Shown in pieces: positions 43,487 through 54,330 of a stretch of DNA of 64,000 nucleotides. This stretch comes from Amorphophallus konjac (taxonomy: Eukaryota; Streptophyta; Magnoliopsida; Alismatales; Araceae). The DNA lies in contig CM040128.1 of the NCBI GenBank assembly GCA_022559845.1, positions 71,983,247-72,047,246 on the forward strand, given 5' to 3'. Every line of letters starts with the position of its first letter. Position 1 is the stretch's first letter. The notes beneath the pieces are model-generated. The model was not told the origin of the DNA, searched no databases, and was given only the letters and a program-made list of their open reading frames with translations. The translations under genes were made by a program, and so were the position numbers.

Positions 43487-45206
43487 GACAATAAGGATCC
43501 AAAATGAGATAGGAGCTTGCTAAGCTTCAGCCCATGAAAACGCCACCAGGAACCAAACTCAACCAAGAGGAGAAGACCCATGAAATAGACCTCTAACTGA
43601 TCAAGAAAGCTCAATGAAGAGTGAACAACTCGGAGCATCATATAGAATGAACAAGGAGATGACCCGACTTATCGGTCATAAAACGGGTGTCAACAACATG
43701 CTGTTGAACGGTCCTCATGTAGTCGTCCAAATCAATTGAACGGTATTTATATGGCCGTCCAATTCCCAGAGTCCTAAACCGATTGAATTTTCAAATAATT
43801 ATCTATTTATCCTGGCTTATTGCATTTATCACTGACAGGCTATGAACGGTTGCTGTTCAACCGCCCCATTCATGGCGTAGTCTAGCAGTAGACCGTTCAA
43901 TCCTCAAGAGTCTTACCCGCCGAAGAACTCGGTCAGTTCGATGGATATTTTGGATTATCTTCCTATTTATTTGATTTCCACCGACAGAATTGGATGGTCT
44001 GGGGTTAGAATGCTGAATGTTTTGAGCGGCCTATCGCGCGACCGCGCAATGGCCCGATTCCCGAGGTTTTAAAGGATTTTCTCTCCCCAACCCATGGTTT
44101 TATCCTCAACTTATTCCACCCATTTCTCTGCGGATACTCTACCAAATGGGGTGCCGTTTGAACTGGTTGGAAGATAAATCAATTATCTTCGAATTATCTT
44201 TTGATATCTCGGATTAATATCCACTGGAAATCCTAATTTCGGGGCTGGCTTTGTGGGGCTCTATAAATAGACCCTTAGTCCAAGCTTTGAAAGGGGGGGA
44301 ATCCAAGGTCGGCGGCGAAGCCTTGCCGAACTTTTAAGTGAACTGTGGCCAGGGAGGGAGGCTCTCTACGTCCATATGAGCCTCCGGTTCAGGGAGTAGT
44401 CGTGTCCTTTTTGTTATTTTGAGTCATTGTTAATCATTTCTCATTCATTGCATGTGTTTCTCTATTATTCTCTATCCTCGTTTTTCATCATTATTCACAT
44501 TACACACACCCTCCTATTGTTTTTGTGCCCCATAGGGGTTAAAAACCTCCCAGGTATCCCCCATTCCATGTTAGTTTGTCCATCTTTCATGTTCTTCTAT
44601 AGTTACTACACTCTCTAGTTCTAATTTGAGTTTTCTTTCGTGTTTTTCATTGTGTTTTGCAGGTCAGCATCATCCTAGCACGAGGCCCACTCCTTTTGGC
44701 CGGCCGGAAGAGGTGGAGGTTCAGATCCTACGAGTTGGTGGGTAACGGAACAAAGCGGTTTACTTCCGTCCATTTGAAGAATCAGGCGGATCGCCACGAG
44801 CCGCTTAGAACCTTTGAACGGCTACTTCATGTCTGTCCGGGTACGGGAGTGGTCTTCACAGAGCCGTTCCTCATTCCTCTGCGGCGTCATCCGAACCGTT
44901 CCGCTATCCGCTATTCTTCACCCCATGTCCTTCCCGGCGCTGCTCGGCGGTCTGTCAATCGACCGCTCATTAATAGGGCGGTTCTTCCCGAGCCGTTTAT
45001 TTCCGTAGTGTTGATTCACAGGCGAGTGTCTCCCTTCTTTTCCAAGGTACGGTGTATCTATTGCATTTGGCACCTTGGTGGCGATCACACACACATTCAC
45101 ATACCTCTGTCTCTTTCTACTTGCATTTCATTTACTTATTATATTGATAAAGTAGAGGGATAAAGAAGAAAGAAAGAAAGTAAGAAAGAAAACACATTTT
45201 TACAAT
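43487..45206 (+). repeat. LTR-like region with AACGG modules, TATA box and leader
   Basis: Modules GAACGG ... CCGTCC and GAACGG ... ACCGCC lie at about 43,704-44,055, followed by a plus-strand TATAAATA box at 44,262-44,269. A T-rich tract ends TTTTGCAG near 44,662, then GGCCGGCCGG at about 44,698. More CGG/CCG modules (for example GGCGGTC ... GACCGC near 44,947) run to about 45,015. It probably starts at TGTCAACAACATG (about 43,688) and is truncated at 45,207 by chromovirus LTR sequence. The 168-codon open frame at 44,657-45,163 is made largely of the motif array and is not taken as a gene. Confidence 0.5.
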
Positions 45207-45596
45207 CAACATCCGCGAGCCTGGGATTCCCACTAGGACGTCGAGCTGGTTGTACCATTAAAGCCCAATTGTCTAGAAAGTACTACCGATGTTTTCGAAA
45301 ATTATGTCCATTAACGGTTCAGTACTCGACCGCTACAGCACATTAACGGTCCAGTATCTAACCGCTAAATTCTCTGAGTCCAAACCGATTTCTTTCTGGA
45401 TTCAGCCCACTCTAGCGGCCCAATGTTAGACCGCCATATCAATATAGCGGCCCAATTTTAGACCGCTAAATTTCTTGAGTACTGTTGACCCAATGTTTGA
45501 CCCAAGGGTTAATATTCCTATGATCCTAGATTGACTAATGATAGTCTAAGACTTGTAACCTTATTCAAAGACATCTAAGATAAATTATGAAAGATA
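45207..45596 (+). repeat. Truncated 5' LTR remnant of the chromovirus
   Basis: About 390 bp matches 51,988-52,377 inside the 3' LTR almost base for base, starting at TCCGCGAGCCTGGGATTCCC and ending AATTATGAAAGATAA. It contains four AGCGG/ACCGCT-type modules. Both sides are cut: the left abuts other LTR-like DNA, and the right joins directly to gag. The LTR end, primer site and most of gag are therefore deleted. Confidence 0.85.
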
Positions 45597-46378
45597 AGAA
45601 GGAGAAATTTAGCATCACGGAGCCCAACAAACCCCGTGATAAAAGGAAGAGGTCGAGGAACGGGAGTAGGAGTAGCTCCCAGAAGAATAAGAAAGTCAAG
45701 GAGGAGGGAAAGTAAGTCATGGCGGCTTGCACCTTTTGTAAAAAGTTTGGCCACTCGGCCGAAGAATGCTGGAAGCATCTCGGTGCTTGTTTAAGATGTG
45801 GCAGCCGGGAGCATCGCATGCCAGATTACCCTATCACGAAGGATCAATCATCCAGTGACGGACGTAAGAGACAGGCTCGTCTTAATGCTGTTTTAGATGA
45901 AGAAGCGTCCCCAAATGATGGGCTTATGGAAGGTATTATTCAAGTTTGTTCCCATCCTGTATTTGTGCTATTTGATACCGGTGCTTCTCATTCCTTTATA
46001 TCCACTGCTTTTGTAAAAATATTGCCGATTTCATCAGTTCCCTTACCTTCGGACTTTTCTATTACTACACCCTTAGGTTCTGGAACAAAGCTTACCAATT
46101 ACTATCCTAATAGTGAGGTAATAGTAGAAGGTCATAATCTCCCTGCAAACTTAGTATGCCTTGACATGAAAGGTTATGATGCTATTTTAGGGGTGGATTG
46201 GCTAGTAGACCATGATGCCGATATCAATTTCTGGAATAGGATTATCTCTTTTCGCAAACCAGGCCTTCCAAGATTTTCCTTCTTGGTATCAAGTATAGGA
46301 AACATCTTACTATCATTTCTTCTCTTCATGCTTGAAAACTTATTTTACAAGGATGTGAAGCTTTTCTTGCTTCCATAA
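45597..46378 (+). pseudogene. Chromovirus gag end and protease
   Basis: A short basic gag tail (KPRDKRKRSRNGSRSSSQKN) ends at TAA 45,716-45,718. From 45,719, two cysteine knuckles follow (CTFCKKFGHSAEECW and CLRCGSREH), then protease with LFDTGASHSFIS (catalytic DTG) and MKGYDAILGVDWLVDHDADI. After about residue 185 the frame departs from the family, ending at 46,378. Typical of the Tekay/Del branch of plant chromoviruses. Confidence 0.85.
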
Positions 46379-48514
46379 TTGTTACCGAGTCTAAGGAGAT
46401 CATCTTAGCAGACATCCCAATTGTAAATGAGTTTCCTGATGTATTCCCATCAGATCTACCCAGTTTACCACCCGAAAGGGAAGTAAACTTCTCCATTGAA
46501 CTCATTCCCGGAGCAGCACCTGTTTCAATAGCTCCCTACAGGATGTCCCCCACAGAACTTAAGGAATTGAAGAAGCAGGTTCAGGAATTATTGGACAAGG
46601 GATTCGTACGACCTAGCACATCCCCTTGGGGTGCATCAGTTCTTTTTGTCAAGAAGAACGATGGATCGCTCAGGCTCTGTATCGACTATCGGCGACTGAA
46701 TCAACTCACAATTAAGAACAAGTATCTGTTGCCGCGTATTGATGAGCTCTTTGATCAGCTTTCAGGAGCAGAATATTTTTCCAAGATCGATCTCAGATCA
46801 AGATATCACTAGCTCAGAATTAAATATGAAGGCATGTACAAAACTACTTTTCGAAGCCGTTTGGCCATTATGAATTTGTTGTAATGCCGTTCGGGTTAAC
46901 TAATGCCCCAGCAGCATTTATGCAACTTATGAATAAAGACTTCAGCCTTATCTTGACCAGTTTGTAGTCGTCTTTATTGATGACATTCTTATTTACTCCG
47001 AGACAAAGGAGGAACATGACGAACATTTGAAAATAGCCTTGCAGACTCTAAGAGAACACAAACTCTATGCCAAACTTAATAAATGTGAGTTCTGGCTTAA
47101 GGAAGTCTCATTTCTTGGCCATATCATTTCAAAGGAAGGTATCACTGTGGATCCTTCCACTACCAGAAAAAGTGGGATTACAGACGGAATTTTCAGACGA
47201 AAATTTCAGACGGAAATTTCCGTCTGAAATTTGTGACGGATTATTTTCCGTCGGAAATCCCGTCTGAAATATGCAAGTACACACCGAATTTCAGACGGAA
47301 ATTTATGACGGAAAATATTCCGTCACAAATTTCAGACGGAATTTGTGACGGAATTATTAAACTGTCAGAAATTTGTAACCAAGAATTTGTGACGGCCACA
47401 TTTGTGACGGAATCCGTCTGACAATCCGTCACAAATGTGTCTTCTCACGGATTTTCAGACGGAAATTAGTCCATCACAAAATTTATTGCGCCCCATTCCG
47501 TCGCAAAGGCACATTTGCGACGGATTTGGGGCGCAAAAATTTTGTGACGGATTAATTTCCGTCTTAAAATCCGTGAGAAGACACATTTGTGACGGATTGT
47601 CAGACGGATTCCGTCACAAATGTGGCCGTCACAAATTCTTGGTTATAAATTTCTGACAGTTTAATAATTCCGTCACAAATTCCGTCTGAAATTTGTGACG
47701 GAATATTTTCCGTCACAAATTTCCGTCTGAAATTCGGTGTGTACTTGCATATTTCAGATGGGATTTCCGATAGAAAATAATCCGTCACAAATTTCAGACG
47801 GAAATTTCCATCTGAAACTTCCGTCTGAAAATTCTGTCTGTAATCCCACTTTTTTTGGTAGTGTTCTAAAGTGGAAGCTGTCAAGAACTGGAGCCGGCCA
47901 ACGACTGTGTCAGAAGTAAGATGTTTTCTAGGTCTAGCTGGGTATTACAGGAGGTTTATTACGGATTTTTCTAAGATTGCCGTTCCTTTGACAAAACTTA
48001 CAAGAAAAGAAAATCCTTTTGTATGGTCGAAGGACTGTAAAAAGAGTTTTCTAACTCTTAAGGAACATCTCACGACAGCCCCTATATTATCATTGCTCGT
48101 TGAGGGTGGTGGATTTGAAGTCTATACGGATGCATCTGGCATTGGCGTAGGGTGCGTTCTTATGTAAAATGGGAAGGTGATTTGCTATTCTTCAAGACAG
48201 TTGAAGCGTCACGAAGAAAATTACCCTGTGCATGATTTAGAATTGGCAGTTGTTATATTTGCCTTAAAAATTTGGCGTCACTACCTTTATGGAGAGAAAT
48301 TTACGGTCTATTCGGATCACAAAGCTTGAAATATTTATTCTCCCAAAAAGAGCTGAATATGAGGCAAAGAAGATGGTTGGAATACCTTAAAGACTTTGAT
48401 TTTGCTATCCAATATCACCCTGGTAAGGCTAATGCTGTAGCCGATGCACTCAATAGAAAATCGATGGGAAAGCTATCAAGTCTTATGATTAGTATGATGA
48501 ATCTCATTCCTTAA
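46379..48514 (+). pseudogene. Chromovirus reverse transcriptase and RNase H, broken and interrupted
   Basis: RT starts after [20 protein letters not shown] and reads [40 protein letters not shown] and [11 protein letters not shown] stop follows at 46,810, and a one-base deletion near 46,850 breaks the frame before [30 protein letters not shown] and [15 protein letters not shown] lead into the foldback insertion. RT resumes after it with [20 protein letters not shown]. RNase H shows [10 protein letters not shown], a stop at about 48,166, and VYSDHKA. It ends LEYLKDFDFAIQYHPGKANA. Multiple defects make it inactive. Confidence 0.88.
47158..47863. mobile_element. CACTA-type 706-bp foldback MITE
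   Basis: The termini are CACTACCAGAAAAAGTGGG and its inverted copy ending GGTAGTG. The target duplication is TTC on both sides (47,155-47,157 and 47,864-47,866), the 3-bp size expected for CACTA elements. Removing it restores GITVDPS-KVEAV of the RT exactly. The two arms of about 350 bp are inverted copies with the centre near 47,510 (GCGCCCC ... GGGGCGC). Both arms are packed with CCGTC/GACGG repeats (CCGTCTGAAATTTGTGACGG). There is no coding capacity, so it was moved by a CACTA transposase in trans. Confidence 0.93.
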
Positions 48515-48523
48515 TTTGCCTAG

Positions 48524-49985
48524 TTGAATTTAGATGTTGACATAAAGAAGGAAGATTATTTTGTCGCCAACATCCAAACTCAACCTACATTAATAGAAGA
48601 TCTGATCAAGCTGCAGGACAACGACCCAGTATTGCTGGAGAATAAAACCAATATAGAGCAAAGGCTGGATTTCTATATTGCCAATGATGGAAGGTTGCTA
48701 TTCAAGGGCCGAATTTGTATACCGGATCATGTTGATACTAAGAGACTGATCCTTGAAGGAGCTCATAATTCCAAGTACACCATTTATCCTGGTGGTACAA
48801 AAATGTATCAAGATCTTAAAAGGAACTTCTGGTGGCCTAACACGAAAAGAGAAGTGGCAGATTTCGTGTCCCGCTGTCTCACTTGTCAGCAAGTAAAGGT
48901 AGAACATTTAAAATCCGTAGGTAAATTACACCTCTTAAATATTCCAGAATGAAAATGGGAAAGTGTAGGGATGGATTTCATCATGGGTTTACCTAAAACA
49001 AGAGGAGGGCACGATGGTATATAGGTAATCATAGACCGATTGACTAAGTTTGCATATTTTCTGCCAATAAAAAGTCGATGGTCTGTAGATATTCTAGCAG
49101 CATTATACATAAGGGAAATTGTTAAATTACATGGTGTCCCTGTCACTATTATATCAGATAGAGATCCTCGATTCACATCACAGTTTTGGAAGGATCTACA
49201 ACATTCATTAGGGACCCGACTAAACTTTACCACAGCATTTCATCCACAAACTGATGGCCAGACTGAAAGGACAAACCAGGTAGCTGAGGATATGCTCAGG
49301 GCTTGTGCTATTGATTTTGGAGGTAGTTGGCATGACCACTTGTCCCTAGTAGAATTTGCATACAACAATAGCCACCAAGCTAGTATACAGATGGCACCAT
49401 TTGAAGCTCTATATGGAAGAAGCTGTCGAACACCGATATGCTGGAATGAAGTAGGGGAGAGACAGTTTCTAGGTCTCGATATTATCAGGGATACTATAGA
49501 AAAGATAAAGCTGATTCGGGAAAGGCTTCAGATGGCACAAGACCGGCAGAAATCTTATGCTGATAATCAAAGGCGCGACTTGGAGTTCCAAGTGGGAGAC
49601 CATGTGTATCTTAAGGTTTCTCCAGGTCGAGGTATTCGAAGATTTGACATTAAAGGTAAGCTTACTCCAAGATTTATTGGCCCATTTGAAATTCTGGAAA
49701 GGGTCGGTGAAGTGACTTATCGACTGACTTTACCTCCACAACTAGCAGGAGTTCAAGAGGTATTCCATGTCTCGATGTTAAAGAAATATATTTATGATCC
49801 TTTCCATGTCATCACTTACGATAATCTGGAGATTAAAAAGGAATTGACATATGAGCAAAAGCCAATAAGGATCGTTGAACAAGAGGTTCGTCAACTGTGG
49901 AATAAAACTATTCCAATGGACCAAGTTATGTCCACATGAAGCAATATGGGAAACCGAAGAAGCGATGCGCATAAGATTTTTAGAA
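48524..49985 (+). pseudogene. Chromovirus integrase and degenerate chromodomain
   Basis: The zinc-finger region has KYTIYPGGTKMYQDLKRNFW and FVSRCLTCQQVK. The first His pair is altered to NSKYTIYPG. Stops at 48,950 and 49,021 flank ESVGMDFIMGLPKTRGGHDG (first catalytic Asp). From 49,040 the core is intact with ISDRDPRF (second Asp) and HPQTDGQTERTNQ (Glu), then the GPF/Y module (PRFIGPFEILERVGEVTYRL). The chromodomain linker QKPIRIVEQEVRQLWNKTIP is followed by a frameshift near 49,930. The rest (HEAIWETEEAMRIRFLELF) is in another frame. Confidence 0.88.
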
Positions 49986-50062
49986 TTATTTAACTGTAAG
50001 TACACTCTCCATCTAATCCATGTATTGAATTTGTGGACCAAATTCTCTTAAGTGGGGGAGAG

Positions 50063-53000
50063 TGTAATGCCCCAGAATTTATATAAATTATTTTTGATAT
50101 ATTTAGGAAATTTCTGGGATTCATAAATGCCCAAATGAATTAATAAATGAATATTGGGTTAAATAAGTCATTATTAAAGCCCAAAATAAAGAAAGTAATT
50201 AACCTAGCCTATTTAAATAAAGCCCAAAAAACTTAAGGACCAAGCCCATGAAGTTTGGCCCATATTCTAGTAGGTTAATTAATTTATTCACAGAATATAA
50301 GGATACATACCCATTGACTAGATAATTAAGGGGATAATAGAATAAAAGAGTTTGAATTAAATTCAAATTCAGCGCCGAGATGTTTAGCGGTCTATCGTGC
50401 AACCGCTACATACCAATTAGCGGCCCATTAATCGACCGCTAAGCTCTGCTAGTTCTGTGAATGGAAGAAAGAGCAAAAAGATTGGATCTTTGGCATTCTA
50501 TCTCCTAGAGACCGAGCTGGGAAGATTAGTAAGCATCCTTAGGACTCTTAGAAATCGGGCTAATAGCAAACAAGGACTCAAGAATCGATCTAATCCATGA
50601 AACCCTAGCAAAACCCTATAAATAGAACCCAGATTTGGCCTGTGCGACCCTTACTTTGGCTCGTGTGAAATCAAGGTAAGGAGGTATTATTTTGGGTAAA
50701 TTCTTTAGAAGTTTTTATTTCTAATACATAGGACTAACATCCCTCAAAATTTCGTGCTAGGAGATCAATCACACAAGAAGTTAGAAGCCTGCAAAGTTGC
50801 TGGTTCCACATTAGCGACCCATGAAACTGTGCGAAAGTCCGGTGAAGATCAACGAATTAGGGAACCAAATCGAGGTATTTAGAACTTGATCCTTTAGAAC
50901 TTTTTGTTTCCCTTAGTATCTTCTTATTACCCTCCAAATTTCATGTCCATAGGTCAAGAGAGTAAGGAGTTAAAGCAATGTGAAGTTGCTGATGTGTCAC
51001 AAGAAGTGCAAGGAACAAGGGATAGCATCCAGCCTTAAATTTGAAGTTAAAGGTCCAGGACAAAGGTAGGTCATCTCATGAACGGCTAAAATCTTGTTCT
51101 AGGATTAAAAGTCATCTTATTTCACTAGATTTCATGAACTATGCATCAAGAATTTTATGTTTTATGCATCTAGTGTACATCCATACATATTGTTAGCCCT
51201 AATTAAGTTAAGAGAAATTCTCTTGTTAATTCACAGAAAACCCATGCATCTTGTTAGCCTAATCTTTGTTCTATCATGATAGGGAATTTTATATATATGT
51301 TGATTTTCAGACATGATATGTTTTAAAACATTAGTTTCTTCTTATTTTACTGTCAGACATGCTCTAACGGCTTAATCTTTGACCGCCAACCTTGTGTAGC
51401 GGCCCTACGATAAACCGCTAGTCACTTTGAAACGTGATTTTTATGAAACCTCTGGCGGACCAGGAATAGACCGTTAAAGTCCCTCGGACAGCCTTACGAT
51501 AAACCGCCAACTTTCTGTAACGGTGCTATAATAGACCGCCATTGTTCTGTTTCCTGTCAACCCGAGACAAGATTTAAGAACAGCCCATTAAACTTATAAT
51601 ATGCCTAGTTAATTATGTTCCAAACCTGTTTAAGTATTGTTTTCTGACTCTGAGATTTTTATTCATGTGCATATCAGTGGATTTCATGGTTCCTTACTAT
51701 ACCTAGGATTATTTTAAGCATAAGTTAGTTTCATGCCAAATATATATATATATATATTTGTATTTAATTCGTGATTTAAATGCTACATTGACGAGATTTA
51801 TGATTGTCACGGAATATACATTCTCTTCTCATCTATAGAGTCATTTCTGTAAGTTCATGGCATATATCCCGGTATATGACCATTAGTTACACGCTTTGCA
51901 CTATAGGCACACAATCTTGGACTTGATAACCTCTCCTTTGGATATTCCTTCCAATGGACTAGGAAATATTATTTCAAGACCTCCGTAAGTCTCCGCGAGC
52001 CTGGGATTCCCACTAGGACGCCGAGTTGGTTGTACCATTAAAGCTCAATTGTCTAGAAAGCGCTACCGACGTTTTTGAAAATTCTATCCATTAACGGTTC
52101 AATACTCGACTACTACAGCACATTAACGGTCCAGTATCTGACCGCTAAATTCTCTGAGTCCAAACCAATTTCTTTCTGGATTCAGCCCACTTTAGCGACC
52201 CAATATTAGACCGCCACATCAATATAGCGGCCCAATTTTAGACCGCTAAATTTCTTGAGTATTGTTGACCCGAGGTTTGACCCAAGGGTAAATATTCCTA
52301 TGATCATAGATTGACTAATGATAGTCTAGGACTTGTAACCTTATTCAAAGACATCTAAGATAAATTATGAAAGATAAAGAACGTACCGTTATGCTGTCGA
52401 AGTTTCTCCAAGGCGTAACTTCGTTATTAATACATTTCTTAAACTCACGAATCTATATTTGGTGCATTCTTATTGACATTTAGTCTTGAACATTCATTGA
52501 ACTTATTACATGCGTGGCCAACTTTATTACTCTATACGTGGAAGTAGCTTGATTTATACTTGAAGATGCAGATCGAGCACTGATTATGTTCAAGGACTCT
52601 ATGCTAGTCCCCTCGGTTGATTGTCAGAAACATACTATATAAACCATGGGGTATGATGCTACTGGCGTCGCATTGCGTTAGGAGTACTTTCTTTATAAAT
52701 AAGTGAAATATCCACGACAATCGCGAAAATATTCACGGCTCATGAATTGAATTATCCATAGAAATTCACGAAGTACTTGTTATTAAGCGAAAAGTACTTA
52801 CTTGCTTGTTACATGACGTTCTAGTACATTCTCGTTATATTCTTGATTCATGAAAGTCCATAATTACATTCTTGCTTGATCATGCTTGCTCAATCATATC
52901 TCAACTTGATCATGTCTTGTTACTGTGGTTTATTTACATGATTTATCGCATTCGCGTGATTTTACCTTATTCTTTAGAGCTAAAATGCTAATCACTTTAA

Positions 53001-53425
53001 TATTGCCTTCATATTGATGTGAAGATACTTACTGGGCAAGTGTGCTCATTACCTACTTTCCAATCTTTTCAGGAGATGCAAGTGATTCGGATTCGAGTTA
53101 TTCAAATGATGGGTCCAAGAGCGAATGAGAGTCTCATAAAATTGAGAGTAAAGACTTAGGAAGTTAATGATGTCTAGATCGAGTTCATGTAATTTTCTTT
53201 TTATTGAGTCAAATAGATTTAAGTAAGTTGGAATAGTCCATGTACTTGAATCTTTATCATTCTTATTATTAATGGAAGTGGAAGTTGATTAAATTGTTGA
53301 GACATTGCATCTTATGTGTGATTGTATTGTGCTCTGATCATTCTTACTTGTAAGAGGCTTACCATGTCGACTGTTCACGTTTCCCGAGATTATCTTTCGC
53401 TGTATTAAAAGCTCGGGGCGTGACA
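50063..53425 (+). repeat. 3' LTR of the chromovirus (3.36 kb)
   Basis: It starts TGTAATGCCCCAG after the polypurine tract AAGTGGGGGAGAG and ends GGGGCGTGACA, the usual Tekay/Del termini. TATAAATA lies at 50,617-50,624. Palindrome modules AGCGG ... ACCGCTA lie upstream of it at about 50,384-50,444 and downstream at 51,366-51,545 and 52,090-52,250. No gene is inside. Left-hand target duplication cannot be tested because the 5' LTR is truncated. Confidence 0.92.
51366..52250. repeat. AGCGG/ACCGCT palindrome modules inside the chromovirus LTR
   Basis: Five modules lie at 51,366-51,545 and four at 52,090-52,250. An example is TAGCGGCCC, about eight bases, then GACCGCTA. The second cluster is duplicated in the 5' LTR remnant at 45,311-45,470, where substitutions inside half-sites are few. 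Confidence 0.8.
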
Positions 53426-53530
53426 GGTGCCCATCGGCCACCGCCGCCCCCTCCGGCCTCCCACCGGCCATATTTGGCCGGTGGGAGGCCGGAGGGGGTG
53501 ACGGTGGCCGGTGGGTGCCTGTCACGCCCC
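53415..53530. repeat. Near-perfect 56-bp-arm palindrome spanning the LTR end
   Basis: The left arm is 53,415-53,470, the loop TATT 53,471-53,474 and the right arm 53,475-53,530. The inner 24 bp of stem are perfect. Over all 56 pairs I count 51 Watson-Crick matches, most of the rest G-T pairs. The left arm begins with the last 11 bases of the LTR (GGGGCGTGACA), so the right arm carries an inverted copy of the LTR terminus. Confidence 0.9.
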
Positions 53531-53860
53531 CCTGCCACACCCCCCCTCCCCCACCGGGTGCCCCATCCCCTACCGGCGCCCACCCCCCCCCCCTCCGGCC
53601 TCCCATCGGCCAGATCTGCCAGGTGGGCGCCGGTGGCTACACCGCCCCCCCCCCCCACCCCACCCTCCCACGGCCCCCTCCCACCGTCCCACCGGCTGCC
53701 CCCCCCACCCCAACCTCCCTCCTCCCTCTTTCCCACGGCCCCTCGGTCCCCGTCCGGCCTCCCACCGCCGCCCCCCACCTCTTCCGCCATCCACCGCCCT
53801 CCCATGGGCCCCCACTAGCCACCCTCCCCCATTTTAAAAAAAAACGTCAAAACGTTTCAC
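53531..53860. other. Cytosine-rich strand-asymmetric tract
   Basis: The plus strand is dominated by C with frequent CCCCCC runs and very few G outside GGCC/CGG motifs. Several reading frames on both strands are open only because of composition. There is no codon signal or known domain. The minus strand has G-runs suited to quadruplexes. Confidence 0.7.
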
Positions 53861-54330
53861 TTACCTTCGATGGCCTGTCCCCGCCACCCAAAGCTGCCGC
53901 TCGCCGCCATCCACCGCCGTGCACCACCCCTGGCCGCCCTCCACCGCTGCAACGCCCTCCACTGGCCCATGAAATGGGCGGACCTGCATGAGTCGGCCGA
54001 CTCGCACGAACCAAGCCGGCCCCGCAGTGGACAGGTCTGGTATGTGGCGGGACACACGGGACCTTGCAGTCCAATGCGTCCCGGCCACCACCCCCAGCCC
54101 GGGCGTCTCGCCCACTGCCTGGGATGGGTCGGGTCATGCGGGTCAAGCCGTCCCGGCTTGGTCCTGCAAACCATGATTTTATCGTTATCTTAAAAAATAT
54201 GAATAAACCCTAGATTAGATAAAATTGTGAATAAACCCTATTTTAGGAAAAATTAAAAATAAACCCTCATATGATAAAAATTACACATATACCCTCACCC
54301 TATGGCGTAAAATTTCTTTTAGAATTAAAC
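53861..54330. other. GC-rich unassigned DNA, then loose AATAAACCCT repeats
   Basis: 53,861-54,180 is GC-rich with overlapping composition-driven open frames and no recognisable protein. 54,195-54,330 has about five loosely spaced copies of AATAAACCCT or ATACCCT every 27-35 bp in A/T-rich DNA. They are not tandem telomeric repeats. Confidence 0.45.

Noticed and set aside
44657..45163. 168-codon open frame
   Set aside because: Its sequence is mainly the CGG/CCG palindrome modules of an LTR-like leader, with no domain.
53420..54193. Several overlapping proline- or glycine-rich open frames on both strands
   Set aside because: They are open in many frames at once because of C/G composition, have no domain, and cover a palindrome and homopolymer runs.
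54195..54330. AAACCCTAG-like repeats as interstitial telomere
   Set aside because: The copies are separated by 27-35 bp of unrelated A/T-rich sequence and most end in CCCTA, CCCTC or CCCTAT. They are not tandem.
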